From Streptomyces sp. NBC_01232 (GTDB lineage Bacteria; Actinomycetota; Actinomycetes; Streptomycetales; Streptomycetaceae), in contig NZ_CP108518.1 in NCBI RefSeq assembly GCF_035989885.1, positions 3,640,501 to 3,704,500 of the forward strand: DNA of 64,000 nucleotides. Direction: 5' to 3'. The translations under genes were made by a program, and so were the position numbers. Under the pieces are notes generated by a model that worked only from the letters and a program-made list of their open reading frames with translations, was not told the DNA's origin and did no database searches. Each line of letters opens with the position of its first letter. The first letter of the stretch is position 1. This document shows positions 36,531 to 46,211 of the stretch, piece after piece.

Positions 36531-39500
36531 GTGGGGGGCATATTGAGAAAGCAGCGACCAGCCGGCCAGGCGGTCGCTGTCGCGGGGCTGGTCGCGCTGG
36601 CCCTGTCCGTCACTTCCGTCGGCGCGGCACCGGTTGCCGCGGCGGCACCAGCGGTGGACAGGCCGAACGCCGCGAGTGCTCAGACGCCGCCACCGCGGCC
36701 GAGCACCGAGCGGGAGCGTGCGGAGGACGCAGCGCTCGCGGAAGCCAAGCGCACCGGGAAGCCGGTACCCGTACCGGCGGCCACCACCGAGACGGACACG
36801 GTTGTTGCCAATCCGAACGGCACCCTCGGCCTGAGCCGCAGTGTCGTCCCGCTGCGCACCAAGCGCGACGGCACCTGGGCCGACCTGGACGCCACGTTGG
36901 TCAAGGGGGCCGACGGGACGCTCCGCCCCAAGGGGACAGTCAGCGGACTGGCCCTCTCCGGGGGAGGCACCGATCCGCTCGCCGTCCTGGAACAGGACGG
37001 CAAGAAGCTGCTCCTGAGCTGGCCGGATCCCCTTCCCGTCCCCGTTCTCGAGGGTGCCAGCGCGGTCTACCGCGAGGTGATCCCCGGCACCGATCTCAAG
37101 GTCACGGTTGACCAGGGTGGCGGCATCTCCCAGATCCTCGTCGTCAAGTCCCCCGAGGCCGCCAAACACCCGAAGCTCGCCAAGCTGACCACAGGTCTCA
37201 AGGGCCAAGGCGTCACCGTCTCCAGCGACGGGAACGGCAACTTGAAGGCCGCCGACGCCTCGGGCCGTACGGTCTTCCGGGCACCCACCCCCACCATGTG
37301 GGATTCCACCGCGCCTCTTCAGGCGCCACTCGCCAAGCCGCCCGGCACCGCCGCGTTCTCCCAAACGGTCAAGGGAGCCGGGACCGCGCAGGCCGGTTCT
37401 GGCGAAACGCCTGCCACGTCTGTCTCCGGCAGTGACGGCCCGGGGGACTTCGCGAAGATCACCCGCCTCCAGGCCGACCTCGGCAAGGACTCGCTCGCCC
37501 TGACCCCGGACCAGGCCTTTCTGGCCGATCCCGGCACCGCCTACCCGGTCTACATCGACCCTGCCTGGCAGCCCACCAACCGCGGTACCCAGCACTGGGC
37601 CTGGGTGCAGGAGGCCTACTCCACCACGGTCAGCTACGACGACTACGGCGACACCTACGATCCGGGCGTCGGCTACCAGCGCTGGCGGACCCGGACGGGC
37701 CTGGAGCGCTACTACGTGCAACTCGACACCAGTGACCTGCGCGACAAGAGCATCAAGAAGGCCTCCTTCTTCGCCACCCAGTCCTACGCGGCTGACGCCA
37801 CCTGCTCCAGGACGTACGACGTGGACCTGCATTCCACCGAACCGCTGCTCTCCGACATCACCTGGAACACCCAGCCCCGCGACTGGGAAGTCCTGCGCAC
37901 GACCGCGATCAACAGCGCAGGCGGCCCCGGCTGCCCGGGCTCGACCACCCGCGGCGAGTGGGACGTACGCGACCACCTCGCCGCGAACGAGTGGCGCGGC
38001 AGCATCACCTACGCCCTCTTCGCCTCGAACGAGTCCAAGAGCAGCAGTAACAGCTCCTTCAAGCGGTTCACCCGTGACAGGAACCACCTGCCGTTCCTCT
38101 ACATCGAGTACAACCGGCCCCCGTACAACCCCTGGGGGCTCGGCATGCTCCCGGCGCCGCAGAACCCGAATGGCAACGGCTGCGGCTGGGTCGGCGCCAC
38201 CGGATACGGCGGCTTCAACATCAGCGCCTGGATCGGCGACCCGGACGGCCAGCCCAACGACGCCAACTTCCACGTCTACGACGCAGCCGGCGATGTCCTT
38301 GCCTACGATGCCGGCTGGCGGGACCTGGCCACTGGCACTCACCTGGCCGCCGCCTACCCCGACAACCTCCAGGACGGCCACACCTACTACTGGCGTGTGC
38401 GCGGCGGTGACGGCGACATGGCATCCACTTGGGTGACCGGGTGTACCTTCTCCATGGACACCCAACCGCCATCCGTCCCGATCGTGAACTCAGCCGAGTA
38501 CCCACCGTCGGGCACCCTGCCCGGCTCCACACAGCACATCGGACAGCGCGGCACGTTCACTGTTAAGTCCACCGACGCCACCAGCGGTGTCCTGTACTAC
38601 GAGTGGGCCTTCAACTCGGCGATCCCGGCCGGCGGCGCCAACCGCCTCGACCCCGCATCGGACGGCAGCGCTTCCGTCCCGCTGACCCCCACGACCTGGG
38701 GTACCAACATCCTGCGCGTCCAGGCGGTGGACCGGGCCGGCAACCGCTCCCAGCAGCAGACCTACGCCTTCTACGTCCCCGACAACCCGAATGCCAAGAC
38801 CACTCTCGGCGACATCACGGGCGACGAGCGCGTCGACTTCATCGCGCCCGGGGACAACGGCGATCTCATCGTCTACCCGACCGCCGTCGACCCGGCCGCC
38901 GGTGGCATCGTCGCCTCGAATGTGGCCAACAGCCCCGGCGGCAAGGGCTGGGGACCCGGCACTCTGACCAGTCACCGGGGCGGCAACGGCATCCGGATCG
39001 ACGACCTGTGGGTCCACCGCGACGGACATCTCAAGCTCTACCGAAACTCCCTCACGCAAGGCGGACTCGCCGCCAATGGCGGCCTCTACTACCACGCGGC
39101 CAAGGCCGTGCCCGTCCAGCGGCCATACGCGGAGGACTGCAAGGTGGCCGCCACCGGTCAGCCGTGCGGCAACGAGTACGCCGAGAACTGGACCCGCGTC
39201 AAGCAGATCCTTGCCGTTGGTGACGCTCTGCCGGAAACAGGTGCCACGCCACGCAACGACCTTCTCACCGTGGAGAACGACGGCACGAACAGCTCTCTGG
39301 TCCTGTTCCAGGGCACCGGTGCGATCGGTGAGCTCCGCGATCCGCTCGTGCTCGTCCTGAGCCCCACGGGCTGGGGCAATCTCACCCTCGTCGCACCCGG
39401 TGACGCCACCGGAGACGGCCTCCCGGACCTGTGGGCACGGGACAACACCACCGGCGACCTCTACCAGTACGCCAACGTCGCCGGGAATCCCGCGGCTCTC

Positions 39501-40763
39501 GGAGACCACACCAAACGCACCAAGATCGGATCAGGCCTGAAGCCGGCCACCCACCCGGTCGTCGGCTCCTCGGGAGACACCAGCGCCGACGGCATCCCCG
39601 ACCTCTGGGCCCTCGACAGCCTCCACCGGCTCCGCACCTGGGACGCCACCGCCACCGCCGGGAAAGTCACCGGCTTCCGCACCGCTCACACCATGGGCGA
39701 CGCCCGGATCTCCACATCCCAATGGAAGCTGAACGAAGAGGCCGGCACCACCGCCACCGACCTGCGCGGCCGCAACAACGCCACGCTCAGCGCCACCGGC
39801 GCCACCCGGGCCAACGACACCGTCGCCGGCACCGCCACCAAGGTCGTCGCCCTTGATGGCAAGACGGGCAGCAGCGTCACCGCCGCCGGTCCCGGCGTCG
39901 ACACCACTCGCAGCTTCACGGTGTCGGCCTGGGCCAAGTCGAACAAGCCGTCGGTCGTCCTCAGCCAGGACGGCCAGCGCTCCAGCGGCTTCATCCTCTG
40001 GCACGACGGCGACGGCACCTGGCGCTTCGCGATGTCGGTCAAGGACGACGACAACTGGGCCTATGACCAGACCATCACCATGAACGACGCTGCCAAGGCA
40101 CAGACCGGCGTGTGGACCCAGCTGACCGCGACCTACGACGCCACCACCGGCCTGATCGCCCTCTACGTCAACGGCACCCTGGCCGGTACCGGCCACCACG
40201 CCAGGACCAATGTCTGGAACGCCATCGGCCCCCTGGTCCTGGGCCGCTACAAGAACCAGGGCCTGCCCGCCTCAAACTTCGAGGGCAGGATCAGCAACGT
40301 CGCGGTCTACCCTCACTCCACCGTCCCCACCACCGCAGGCACCGGCACCAAGCTCGTCTCGGCGTTGAGCTCAGCCAAGTGCGCGGACAACAACGCCGGC
40401 AACAACACCGACGGCAACCGCATCCAGATCTGGGACTGCAGCGGCACCAGCGAGGACACCGCTCAGAAGTTCGAGGTCACCGCGGACGGTGAACTCCGCA
40501 TCGGCGGAAAGTGCGTGGACATCGCTGGAGGCGGCACGGCCAACGGCACCCCGGTCCTGCTGTGGACGTGCGCCATCGGCGCCTACAACCAGCAGTGGCT
40601 CCCCACGGCAACCGGCAGCCTCTACAACCCGGTCTCCAACCGCTGCCTCGACCTGCCATTCGGTCGCCTCGACAACGGAACACAACTCCAGCTCTGGGAC
40701 TGCAACAACCGAAACAACCAACGCTGGTACACACCCGGCCTCGCCACACCCCTCGCCGGCTGA
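36531..40763 (+). CDS. Giant secreted LamG/ricin-lectin protein
   Basis: A 1410-residue exported protein starting at GTG 36531 after GGGGAG. A long signal peptide ends near AAAAPAV. An RHS-associated/DNRLRE-like region carries YPVYIDPAWQP near 340 and a stalk domain (YYVQLDTSDL). Next are a fibronectin-like segment, VCBS/FG-GAP-like blocks (GDATGDGLPDLWARD), a LamG-like concanavalin fold (about 1065-1265) and a C-terminal ricin-type beta-trefoil with QxW repeats (NQQWLPTATG, NNQRWYTPG). It lacks a recognisable enzyme. It probably binds cell-surface sugars or acts with the divergent RHS protein. Confidence 0.8.
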   Translation: MGGILRKQRPAGQAVAVAGLVALALSVTSVGAAPVAAAAPAVDRPNAASAQTPPPRPSTERERAEDAALAEAKRTGKPVPVPAATTETDTVVANPNGTLGLSRSVVPLRTKRDGTWADLDATLVKGADGTLRPKGTVSGLALSGGGTDPLAVLEQDGKKLLLSWPDPLPVPVLEGASAVYREVIPGTDLKVTVDQGGGISQILVVKSPEAAKHPKLAKLTTGLKGQGVTVSSDGNGNLKAADASGRTVFRAPTPTMWDSTAPLQAPLAKPPGTAAFSQTVKGAGTAQAGSGETPATSVSGSDGPGDFAKITRLQADLGKDSLALTPDQAFLADPGTAYPVYIDPAWQPTNRGTQHWAWVQEAYSTTVSYDDYGDTYDPGVGYQRWRTRTGLERYYVQLDTSDLRDKSIKKASFFATQSYAADATCSRTYDVDLHSTEPLLSDITWNTQPRDWEVLRTTAINSAGGPGCPGSTTRGEWDVRDHLAANEWRGSITYALFASNESKSSSNSSFKRFTRDRNHLPFLYIEYNRPPYNPWGLGMLPAPQNPNGNGCGWVGATGYGGFNISAWIGDPDGQPNDANFHVYDAAGDVLAYDAGWRDLATGTHLAAAYPDNLQDGHTYYWRVRGGDGDMASTWVTGCTFSMDTQPPSVPIVNSAEYPPSGTLPGSTQHIGQRGTFTVKSTDATSGVLYYEWAFNSAIPAGGANRLDPASDGSASVPLTPTTWGTNILRVQAVDRAGNRSQQQTYAFYVPDNPNAKTTLGDITGDERVDFIAPGDNGDLIVYPTAVDPAAGGIVASNVANSPGGKGWGPGTLTSHRGGNGIRIDDLWVHRDGHLKLYRNSLTQGGLAANGGLYYHAAKAVPVQRPYAEDCKVAATGQPCGNEYAENWTRVKQILAVGDALPETGATPRNDLLTVENDGTNSSLVLFQGTGAIGELRDPLVLVLSPTGWGNLTLVAPGDATGDGLPDLWARDNTTGDLYQYANVAGNPAALGDHTKRTKIGSGLKPATHPVVGSSGDTSADGIPDLWALDSLHRLRTWDATATAGKVTGFRTAHTMGDARISTSQWKLNEEAGTTATDLRGRNNATLSATGATRANDTVAGTATKVVALDGKTGSSVTAAGPGVDTTRSFTVSAWAKSNKPSVVLSQDGQRSSGFILWHDGDGTWRFAMSVKDDDNWAYDQTITMNDAAKAQTGVWTQLTATYDATTGLIALYVNGTLAGTGHHARTNVWNAIGPLVLGRYKNQGLPASNFEGRISNVAVYPHSTVPTTAGTGTKLVSALSSAKCADNNAGNNTDGNRIQIWDCSGTSEDTAQKFEVTADGELRIGGKCVDIAGGGTANGTPVLLWTCAIGAYNQQWLPTATGSLYNPVSNRCLDLPFGRLDNGTQLQLWDCNNRNNQRWYTPGLATPLAG

Positions 40764-40777
40764 CCACCGAGCCTGAC

Positions 40778-40822
40778 CCACCGGCCCGTCTTACCGCAAC
40801 CGCGGAGGAGGCGGGTCGGTGG
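40778..40822. terminator. Imperfect hairpin between convergent genes
   Basis: CCACCGGCCCG at 40778-40788 pairs with CGGGTCGGTGG at 40812-40822 (10 of 11) around a 23-nt loop. It lies between the stop of the lectin protein and the end of the minus-strand gene at 40838, so it may end both transcripts. Confidence 0.45.
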
Positions 40823-40837
40823 TTTCGGATACGGACG

Positions 40838-41248
40838 TCAGCGCAGCGTGATCCACCCGTCCGGAATCCAGCCTTCGAGGTAGCCCTCCACGAACAGCCC
40901 GAGTTCGGAGATGCCGAGGTACGCCACTTCGCCGACGGCCTGCCGCCAGGGAACCCACAGCGTTGGCGGCCGGAGACCGCTTTCGACGTGCGCAGTGAAC
41001 AATCGCGCACTGCGTCTCACATCGTCTCCGCACGACGGCAGGTCCAGCCGGGCCGCCGTTCCACCGAATCGGAAACCCGAACCAGCAGCGAGCCGACAAG
41101 CAGCGGCTTTGTACGACTCGCCGGGTGCACAGGCGGCCACGGGAAGGCTCGCAAGCCCGGATGAGCGCCGGACAAGACTTAGCCGGTGCCCCTCGTCAAA
41201 GCACACGAGGTACACCTCACGCAGCACCCTTGGTGCATACATAGCCAC
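40838..41248 (-). CDS. Nudix-like protein with a degenerate Nudix box
   Basis: A 136-residue protein. YLVCFDEGHRLSLVRRSSG followed by GESYKAAACRLAAGSGFRFG has the layout of a Nudix hydrolase fold, but the catalytic REUxEExGU is replaced by ACRLAAGSG, lacking the key Glu residues. It may be a non-catalytic ligand-binding relative. It lies 70 bp beyond the XRE gene on the same strand. The start is uncertain because no clear ribosome binding site precedes the ATG. Confidence 0.45.
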   Translation of the reverse strand: MAMYAPRVLREVYLVCFDEGHRLSLVRRSSGLASLPVAACAPGESYKAAACRLAAGSGFRFGGTAARLDLPSCGDDVRRSARLFTAHVESGLRPPTLWVPWRQAVGEVAYLGISELGLFVEGYLEGWIPDGWITLR

Positions 41249-41318
41249 AAGAAAAAGAATGGCCCGCCGCGTTCGTGGCGCACGCCGGGCGGACCGAACG
41301 GGTGGGTAGCCGACGGGC

Positions 41319-41666
41319 TCAGGACTCGGACGGCGTCGGCGGCAACGCCGCCGGCCCCGGCCAGAGCTGAAAACCGAAGGCCGCTTCCAGGCGTGCGAGC
41401 GTACCCAGATCCGGCATGACCCGGCCGTTGAGGACCCTGCTGATCGTCGAGTGAGTCAGACCTGTCACTTCTGCGAGGCTGCGGAGCGTATGCCCAGTAG
41501 AAGCCATGGCTCGCGCGAGATTCCTGGAGAGGGACTGGCCGTAGTAGGCGCTGACCGGCGCGTCGGGAGCGAGAGCGGCATGGGGCCAAGCACCGTCCAC
41601 GACATAGTCGCGCGGCTGCTTGTCGTTGCTGCTCCGGGGCATGCCGAGATCATCCCACGTACCCAT
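41319..41666 (-). CDS. XRE-type helix-turn-helix regulator
   Basis: A 115-residue protein starting at ATG 41666. The C-terminal half is a Cro/CI HTH (TLRSLAEVTGLTHSTISRVL, then NGRVMPDLGTLARLEAAFGF), which binds DNA as a dimer. The N terminus (WDDLGMPRSSNDKQPRDYVV) has no known domain. The frame extends to 41870 but upstream residues look random. A 14-bp element at 41720-41733, repeated before the recombinase gene at 43693, lies in its promoter and could be its operator. Confidence 0.75.
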   Translation of the reverse strand: MGTWDDLGMPRSSNDKQPRDYVVDGAWPHAALAPDAPVSAYYGQSLSRNLARAMASTGHTLRSLAEVTGLTHSTISRVLNGRVMPDLGTLARLEAAFGFQLWPGPAALPPTPSES

Positions 41667-42070
41667 GGGGCCGACCCTTCCCCTGCCTGGGAGCCCACTG
41701 CGGAGATCCAGCGCCTGTTGCAAGTACGGAACAGCATAGGGGTCCGCAGGTCCCCATGCGCGGCACTCACCCAGGGACCGGAGTGCCACATAGCGGTAGG
41801 CGGCACCTCCTGACCGACACCTCGGCCGGCCTTCCCGCCCGCACTCAGGGACTGAGTGCGTCAGGCACACCGCTCCCCCAAGCGCTTCTCAGGTGTACCG
41901 ACAGGGGGGGCATCGAGAAGACCACAGAAACCCCGACCCCCAACTCGGTATTTCTCCTCAGGAGTTGCGTCCAGAGTCCAGAGAATCCGCACGCTCACAT
42001 CTATGCATTCCCCTGCGGAGCGCGCGAAGGCTCGCTAGCTTGTGGATGGATCACCAGAGGGGAGCGGAGC
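41667..42070. promoter_or_regulatory. Divergent intergenic region with a repeated 14-mer
   Basis: The gap between the XRE gene (minus) and the coiled-coil gene (plus) is 404 bp. It contains GCAAGTACGGAACA at 41720-41733, found again at 43693-43706 upstream of the recombinase-like gene. A GGGGTCC/GGTCCCC hairpin follows it. No small gene was supported. Confidence 0.4.
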
Positions 42071-42652
42071 GTGACCACAACAGGCACAGGGTCCATGCAC
42101 CCTCTCGTCGAGCATCTGCGCGGGATCCAGGCCGGGGAACGCGACAAACGGGCAGCCGTGAACGCGGCGTTGACGAAGGCGCGACACGAGCTGGCCGACG
42201 TCCAGCGTCGTGTCACCGAAGCCGAACGCTCCCTGATGGCGGCCGACGCACGGCTGTCGGCCGTGACCGACACGGTTCGCCAGGCCGAAGAGTTCCTCGG
42301 GGTGGTCCCGTCCTCGCATTCGCAGGCGGAACCCGAGGGCCAGCCGGGTCCCCCGGCCCCGGAAAGTTCCGAATCCCGCGCCCCCGGTTCCGATGCGCCG
42401 CGGCAAGCAGCGGCCCAGCCGGGCGCTCGCGGCGCTGCAGAGCCGAAGACGCTTGAGAAGCTGGTCCTCGAAGCACTTGCAGGCGGCCTGGAGACGCCGG
42501 TTTCCGCGATCGTCGCCCATGCCGGGCTTGCCCGTCCGGGCACCACCGCCCGGCAGATCACCAACTGCGCCAGCCGCCTGCAGCGCAACGGGAAGATTTT
42601 GATCGTCAGCCGCGGGTTCTACCGGCTGACCGCTGAGGAGCCGCGTACGTAG
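42071..42652 (+). CDS. Coiled-coil protein with C-terminal winged-helix-like domain
   Basis: A 193-residue protein starting at GTG 42071, with GGGGAGCGGAGC as ribosome binding site. Residues about 8-75 are a heptad-rich coiled coil (TKARHELADVQRRVTEAERS). A Pro/Ala-rich linker leads to a winged-helix-like module (LVLEALAGGLETPVSAIVAH, then RQITNCASRLQRNGKILIVS) of the kind seen in actinobacterial small regulators. It precedes another winged-helix gene on the same strand, near the recombinase-like pair. Function is unknown. Confidence 0.65.
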   Translation: MTTTGTGSMHPLVEHLRGIQAGERDKRAAVNAALTKARHELADVQRRVTEAERSLMAADARLSAVTDTVRQAEEFLGVVPSSHSQAEPEGQPGPPAPESSESRAPGSDAPRQAAAQPGARGAAEPKTLEKLVLEALAGGLETPVSAIVAHAGLARPGTTARQITNCASRLQRNGKILIVSRGFYRLTAEEPRT

Positions 42653-42915
42653 CAATCGCCATCTGCCGCGCAGACAAAAAGGCGCCGCCCGGGTGGGAAG
42701 ACCCTGGCGACGCCGTGACACGTCAGCTGAGGGCCCACGCGCCGCCTCCAGGCTAGGCCATGGAGCGGCGACACACCCGGCCCTCGGGATTTTTGTGCGT
42801 TCCGCACTTGATCACCAATGAGGGCCCACACCATGCACCTGGATGCATCCATGCACCACCACGACCCGCAGGCCAGCAGCAGCCAGACGCTTCCGCTGCC
42901 TCACGGGGGCGCCCG

Positions 42916-43563
42916 ATGAGCGCCGCGAACACAGTCCGCAACATCCTGCCCAGCGGGGGCTTCACGAGCCTTCGCCAGCTGCAACTGCTCGATTTGATCG
43001 CCGAAATGGGCGGCAGCGAGCGCCGGAGCATCCCGGTCTCAGAGATCAGCGCCGCGGCGAAGATCAGCGCCACGACGGTCTCGTCCGCCCAGGGCTTCCT
43101 TCGTCAAGCCGGCCTGCTGGAGACGCATCACGGAGCCCTTGCCGTAACCCCTTCCGGCCTCCAGCTGACCCGGCTGCGCTCGGAAGACTCCGCCCGAGCC
43201 CGCCTCTTTCTGCGCGACCTTTGGCGATCCGCTTGGTTCGCCAAAGCGGCCACACGCTTCCTGCGGCAAGCGCCGCTGGAAAGGACCTCGCTCGCCGAGA
43301 AGCTCGGGCAGGGCTTGTCCTCGACGCGTGAGCGCGGGCTCTACCTCGTGGACTGGCTCGACTACGCCCTGATCGTCCAGGTCGGCGAGGGCGGGCTGGT
43401 ACACCTCCAAGGCTCTTCCCCCACTGCCGAAGCCCCGGCATCAAATCTGCCGCTGACCTCCGTCGAGGAAGTCCTGGCGCTGCCCGACGACACCTTCGTG
43501 GCGGTCATGCGGGCGTACACGACCCTCCTCACCTCGCTCCGAGGGTCCGCAACCCGCGCCTAG
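42916..43563 (+). CDS. Winged-helix-like hypothetical protein
   Basis: A 215-residue protein starting at ATG 42916, with GGGGGCGCCCG before it. The N-terminal part (FTSLRQLQLLDLIAEMGG, PVSEISAAAKISATTVSSAQ, GFLRQAGLLE) has MarR/replication-type winged-helix features. The remainder is helical with a conserved-looking LYLVDWLDYALIVQVGEGG core. An earlier start at 42760 gives an Arg/Pro-rich extension and was rejected. It may regulate or assist the mobile element that follows. No family is recognised. Confidence 0.6.
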   Translation: MSAANTVRNILPSGGFTSLRQLQLLDLIAEMGGSERRSIPVSEISAAAKISATTVSSAQGFLRQAGLLETHHGALAVTPSGLQLTRLRSEDSARARLFLRDLWRSAWFAKAATRFLRQAPLERTSLAEKLGQGLSSTRERGLYLVDWLDYALIVQVGEGGLVHLQGSSPTAEAPASNLPLTSVEEVLALPDDTFVAVMRAYTTLLTSLRGSATRA

Positions 43564-43692
43564 CCGGGCCGGCTCGCCCCGCCGCACCGAATGACGCCCT
43601 GGGCCATCGAGCCCGGGGTGGTCTTCGGCGCGCTCTCATCCATTCGCCCACGCCGGGTTGCAGCGGAGATCACTCATGTCGAACGTTGTGGT

Positions 43693-43706
43693 GCAAGTAC
43701 GGAACA
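43693..43706 (+). repeat. Repeated 14-bp element before the recombinase-like gene
   Basis: GCAAGTACGGAACA is identical to 41720-41733 and in the same orientation. Both copies lie in presumed promoter regions, 46 to 96 bp before a start codon. A shared operator for the XRE protein is the simplest explanation. Confidence 0.4.
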
Positions 43707-43789
43707 CAATGAATCATTCGAATCTTCCCCGTCCGGGAGTCAGGGGAGGGTTCGAACTGCTCTCCCCCACCCTCCGGAGGACCGTCATC

Positions 43790-44728
43790 ATGGGAAGCGA
43801 CCTGTCCCTCACTCACGCCATCGACCTCGTCAACGACGCATGGCGGGATATGACCGCCCGCGACGAGATGTCCGAGCAGACCTTCGACAAGTTCGGTCTC
43901 CTCATCAGGAGGTTCGGCCGGTACGCCGCCGTGCGGGGCGCCCTCCTGCTCTCCGACGTCAGCAGTGGCATCGCCGAGGACTTCGTCAACGCCAGGGGTC
44001 GAAGCCGCCACGGCCATGTCTCCGACTCCGCGGTGGCCACCCGCCTGATGCGGCGAAGCGTCGTACGGACCGCCTTCCGCACCCTGCGCGAGCTCGGGCT
44101 GAGCGACCAGGACCCGACCCGCGACATCGTCCTGCCGGCCCGCACCCACGAAGGGGTCCGGCCACTGACCGAGGACGAGGCCGTACTGCTGCGCCACCAC
44201 GCCGCGTACGCGACCCGGCCGACCCGGCACGCCGCCGCGGCCGCGCTCGCGCTCGCCGGCGGGCACAGCGGCGAGATCGGGCACAGCGTCGTCGCCGACC
44301 TCGACCTGCCCCGCAACCGTGTCTGGATGCACGGTGCGCGCAAGTACAACCCCCGCTGGTGCCAGCTGGATGCCTGGAGCCGCCACGTACTGGCCGAACG
44401 AGCACGCCACGTCCTCGCTCAGCACCCGAACGAGAGCACCGCACGCCTCGCCGTGTCCTGCGCCCCCGCACCCGACCCGGCCCTGCAAGCACGCACGTGC
44501 GTGGCCCTCCGCGATCTGCTGCGCAGGATCGGCCTCGACGGGGAACCTGACGTCGCACCGGCTTCCGTCACCACCCGAGCCGCTGTCGAGACTTTCGAAT
44601 CGACCGGCCTCATCGAGGAGTCCGCCCGAAGGCTCGGACTGCGCTCTCTGGACCGCGCCGCCGCCCTCGTCGGCTACGACTGGCAGAACGACCCCACCTA
44701 CACCGACGGGGGCCCGGCCCGTGCCTGA
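43790..44728 (+). CDS. Degenerate tyrosine-recombinase-like protein
   Basis: A 312-residue protein starting at ATG 43790, with CCGGAGG as ribosome binding site. The N terminus is a SAM-like core-binding domain (SEQTFDKFGLLIRRFGRYAA). The C-terminal domain follows the integrase layout but the catalytic residues are altered: the box I GLRxGEL Arg is replaced (LAGGHSGEIGHS), and the box II His is missing (TTRAAVETFESTG). A late ARRLGLRSLDRAAALVGYDW resembles the LGHxxxxTxxxY end. It may bind DNA without catalysing strand exchange. The stop overlaps the next gene's GTG by 8 bp. Confidence 0.65.
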   Translation: MGSDLSLTHAIDLVNDAWRDMTARDEMSEQTFDKFGLLIRRFGRYAAVRGALLLSDVSSGIAEDFVNARGRSRHGHVSDSAVATRLMRRSVVRTAFRTLRELGLSDQDPTRDIVLPARTHEGVRPLTEDEAVLLRHHAAYATRPTRHAAAAALALAGGHSGEIGHSVVADLDLPRNRVWMHGARKYNPRWCQLDAWSRHVLAERARHVLAQHPNESTARLAVSCAPAPDPALQARTCVALRDLLRRIGLDGEPDVAPASVTTRAAVETFESTGLIEESARRLGLRSLDRAAALVGYDWQNDPTYTDGGPARA

Positions 44729-46196
44729 CGACATCTTCGGATCCCCCAAGCCCCAGCTCGAACGCCCAAACCGCAAACGCCAGCTCGCCGACCACGAACA
44801 GCGCAGCACCGCCGAGCGCGTCCGCGACTGTCTCGACTACCCGCTCCTCTACGAGATGGCTGAACTCCTGCCACCACCGAACGCCGTCGGCTGCCCCCGC
44901 GAATACCCGGGCATCGTCTATCTGATCATGGCCGCCCTCACCCCGGTGACGAGGTCCAAACGCTCCACCACAGGGCTCCTCGCGTCACCCCAGGACTGGC
45001 GCAGCGTACGGGCTCACATCCGCCGACACTTGGGCCGCAGGACGGCGGCAGCACTGCCCCTCACAGCCCCTTCCCGCGGCCAGTACCAGGACGCCTTGAA
45101 CAGCCTCCTCGTACCGGCAGCCGACGCACTTGAGGAAGCGTTCCGCGGGTACGCCGCCCGGCAAGCCCTGAGCCAGGGGCTCCTCCCCTCGGACGCCCCC
45201 AAGGTGTGGAGCCGTCCCGAACGGCGGCAGCTCCTGGTCGGCGACGCCACGGTCCCCAAGGCGCCCTCGAAAGCCCGCGCCGTGGAGATCTACGACGAGG
45301 ACACCGGCTTGATCCGAAGCCACCGCGTCGACCCGGCCGCCCGCATCTACTACGAGAACGGAGAGAAGGCGAAGCGGAAGGTGCGCGGCACCAAGTGGTT
45401 CTTCGCCTCAGCACGTGACACCGGCTACTGGACCCGCGTGATCCTCAGCTTCGCCCACGTCGCCGGTGGCGAGTACGAGGACGAAGCCGCAATCGCGGTA
45501 AGGCAGTTCCGCATGCTGAAGGAGGTGCTGCCCCACTGCATGGGCGTCGTCTACGACGGTGCCTTCCGCGGCGTCCACCGCGACGCCCTCGCGCGGAACG
45601 GGCTGCTGGCCATCAACAAGCAGCACGGATCCGTCGCCCCCGTCTTCTACGAACGGATCAACCCCTGCAGGAGCGGCCACGAGCTCTGGTGCGACCAAGG
45701 CCGCATCGCCGAGAGCATCCGCATCGACGACGGCACCCGCGTCCTGGAACCCGTCCCGATCATCAGACTTGAGCACCGGGCCGGAGCCACCAAGAGCCGC
45801 TGGTACCACCTCCTCAAGATTCCTTGCCGGCACGGAGATCACGACTACCGCGTCCCCGTAGGCATCACCACCACCCCCGACGACCGGTCCCTCCGCTCCA
45901 CCGACACCGGCCAGCGCCTCAAGAGCGACACCGAACGCGGCTTCCACAGAGCCGAACACCTTCAGCAGATCCCTCAGGCCAGCCTCACCCACCAACTCCT
46001 CTACCCCTACCGCGCCGACTCCGAGTCCGTACACAGCCAGTTCGACCTCAGTCTCTGGAATCGCCGCATGATCGCCTACGGCGTCGACCGCCAGAAGATC
46101 TTCGTCCTGGGCTTCGCCCTCTCGCAGAACGCCACCAGCCACCGGATCCACCTCGAGGCCCGCAGCAACGCCCAGCAGAGGCTCCTCGTCTCCTGA
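44721..46196 (+). CDS. IS4-like DDE transposase
   Basis: A 491-residue protein starting at GTG 44721 inside the previous stop, so it is translated by coupling. It carries a DDE triad: D175 in LLVGDATVP, D279 in VVYDGAF, and E435 in YPYRADSE. The last matches the IS4 Y(2)R(3)E spacing, although the Lys six residues on is Asp here. The long D-D-E gap fits a beta insertion. A complete gene with a 16-bp perfect hairpin 15 bp after it. Pairing with an upstream recombinase-like protein is not a known IS4 arrangement. Terminal inverted repeats were not found by eye. Confidence 0.75.
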   Translation: MPDDIFGSPKPQLERPNRKRQLADHEQRSTAERVRDCLDYPLLYEMAELLPPPNAVGCPREYPGIVYLIMAALTPVTRSKRSTTGLLASPQDWRSVRAHIRRHLGRRTAAALPLTAPSRGQYQDALNSLLVPAADALEEAFRGYAARQALSQGLLPSDAPKVWSRPERRQLLVGDATVPKAPSKARAVEIYDEDTGLIRSHRVDPAARIYYENGEKAKRKVRGTKWFFASARDTGYWTRVILSFAHVAGGEYEDEAAIAVRQFRMLKEVLPHCMGVVYDGAFRGVHRDALARNGLLAINKQHGSVAPVFYERINPCRSGHELWCDQGRIAESIRIDDGTRVLEPVPIIRLEHRAGATKSRWYHLLKIPCRHGDHDYRVPVGITTTPDDRSLRSTDTGQRLKSDTERGFHRAEHLQQIPQASLTHQLLYPYRADSESVHSQFDLSLWNRRMIAYGVDRQKIFVLGFALSQNATSHRIHLEARSNAQQRLLVS

Positions 46197-46211
46197 CGCA
46201 CACCCCGACCT

